From: Clostridiales bacterium | Lineage (GTDB): Bacteria; Bacillota; Clostridia; Christensenellales; CAG-314 | Direction: 5' to 3' | Assembly (NCBI GenBank): GCA_003537755.1 | Contig: DPQS01000069.1 | Location: 40,216-46,570 of the forward strand | Length of the DNA stretch: 6,355 bases | Shown here: piece by piece, positions 6,307-6,355 of the stretch | How the letters are laid out: each line of letters opens with the position of its first letter | Position numbering within the stretch: the first letter of the stretch is position 1 | Made by a program: the position numbers and the translations under genes | The notes under the pieces: generated by a model | What the model saw: only the letters and a program-made list of their open reading frames with translations | Database searches by the model: none | What the model was told of the DNA's origin: nothing

Positions 6307-6323
6307 AAAGGGCGCCGAAGTGC
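6307..6323. repeat. 17-bp direct repeat, copy 2
   Basis: Exact second copy of 6186-6202, offset by 121 bp and flanking the palindromic element with it. Sequence after the two copies differs beyond GTGC. The remaining 32 bases to the window end hold no gene, only a small TCCT-GTCG-AGGA hairpin. Confidence 0.85.
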
Positions 6324-6355
6324 GTTAGTTGGTGTAGTGGGGTCCTGTCGAGGAA

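Overview
The window holds six genes, all on the + strand: a 5'-truncated tRNA thiolase, a four-gene block around an ECF sigma factor, and a separately transcribed short-chain dehydrogenase. Base composition is near half G+C by eye in the genes and AT-rich in the longer gaps. The organism looks like a bacterium of the Bacillota, probably an uncultured Clostridia-type lineage. This rests on the MnmA protein, which from memory reads much like the Bacillus form, on purine-rich Shine-Dalgarno sites, on stem-loop plus T-run terminators and on a near-consensus housekeeping promoter. No rRNA or other lineage marker is present, so the placement is tentative.

Layout. 1-1060: mnmA, running off the left edge, with its first ~22 bases not matching the family. 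1061-1147: short gap with an AT-rich stem-loop and a possible promoter. 1148-2059: multi-pass membrane protein of the DUF1624 / heparan-alpha-glucosaminide N-acetyltransferase-like family. 2063-2596: ECF sigma factor, starting 3 nt after the previous stop and with no Shine-Dalgarno site. 2646-3344: single-pass membrane protein in the position and shape of an anti-sigma factor. 3345-3476: 132-nt gap. 3477-5003: YfbK-type lipoprotein with an intact von Willebrand A metal site. 5004-5399: gene-free, with two + strand terminators, a sigma-70 promoter and a perfect 10-bp inverted repeat just before the next ribosome binding site. 5400-6176: short-chain dehydrogenase. 6177-6355: gene-free, with a 17-bp direct repeat at 121-bp spacing bracketing an imperfect palindrome of a type that recurs between genes in many bacteria.

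How the genes may work together. The sigma factor, the putative membrane-anchored anti-sigma factor, the surface VWA lipoprotein and the membrane acyltransferase-like protein form a plausible cell-envelope sensing module, closed by the terminators at 5004-5124. The operon and the regulatory link are inferred from order, spacing and terminators. mnmA (tRNA wobble-uridine thiolation) and the dehydrogenase look functionally unrelated. Truncation on the left and a repeat on the right suggest that the window may be a whole metagenomic contig that stopped at hard-to-assemble sequence.
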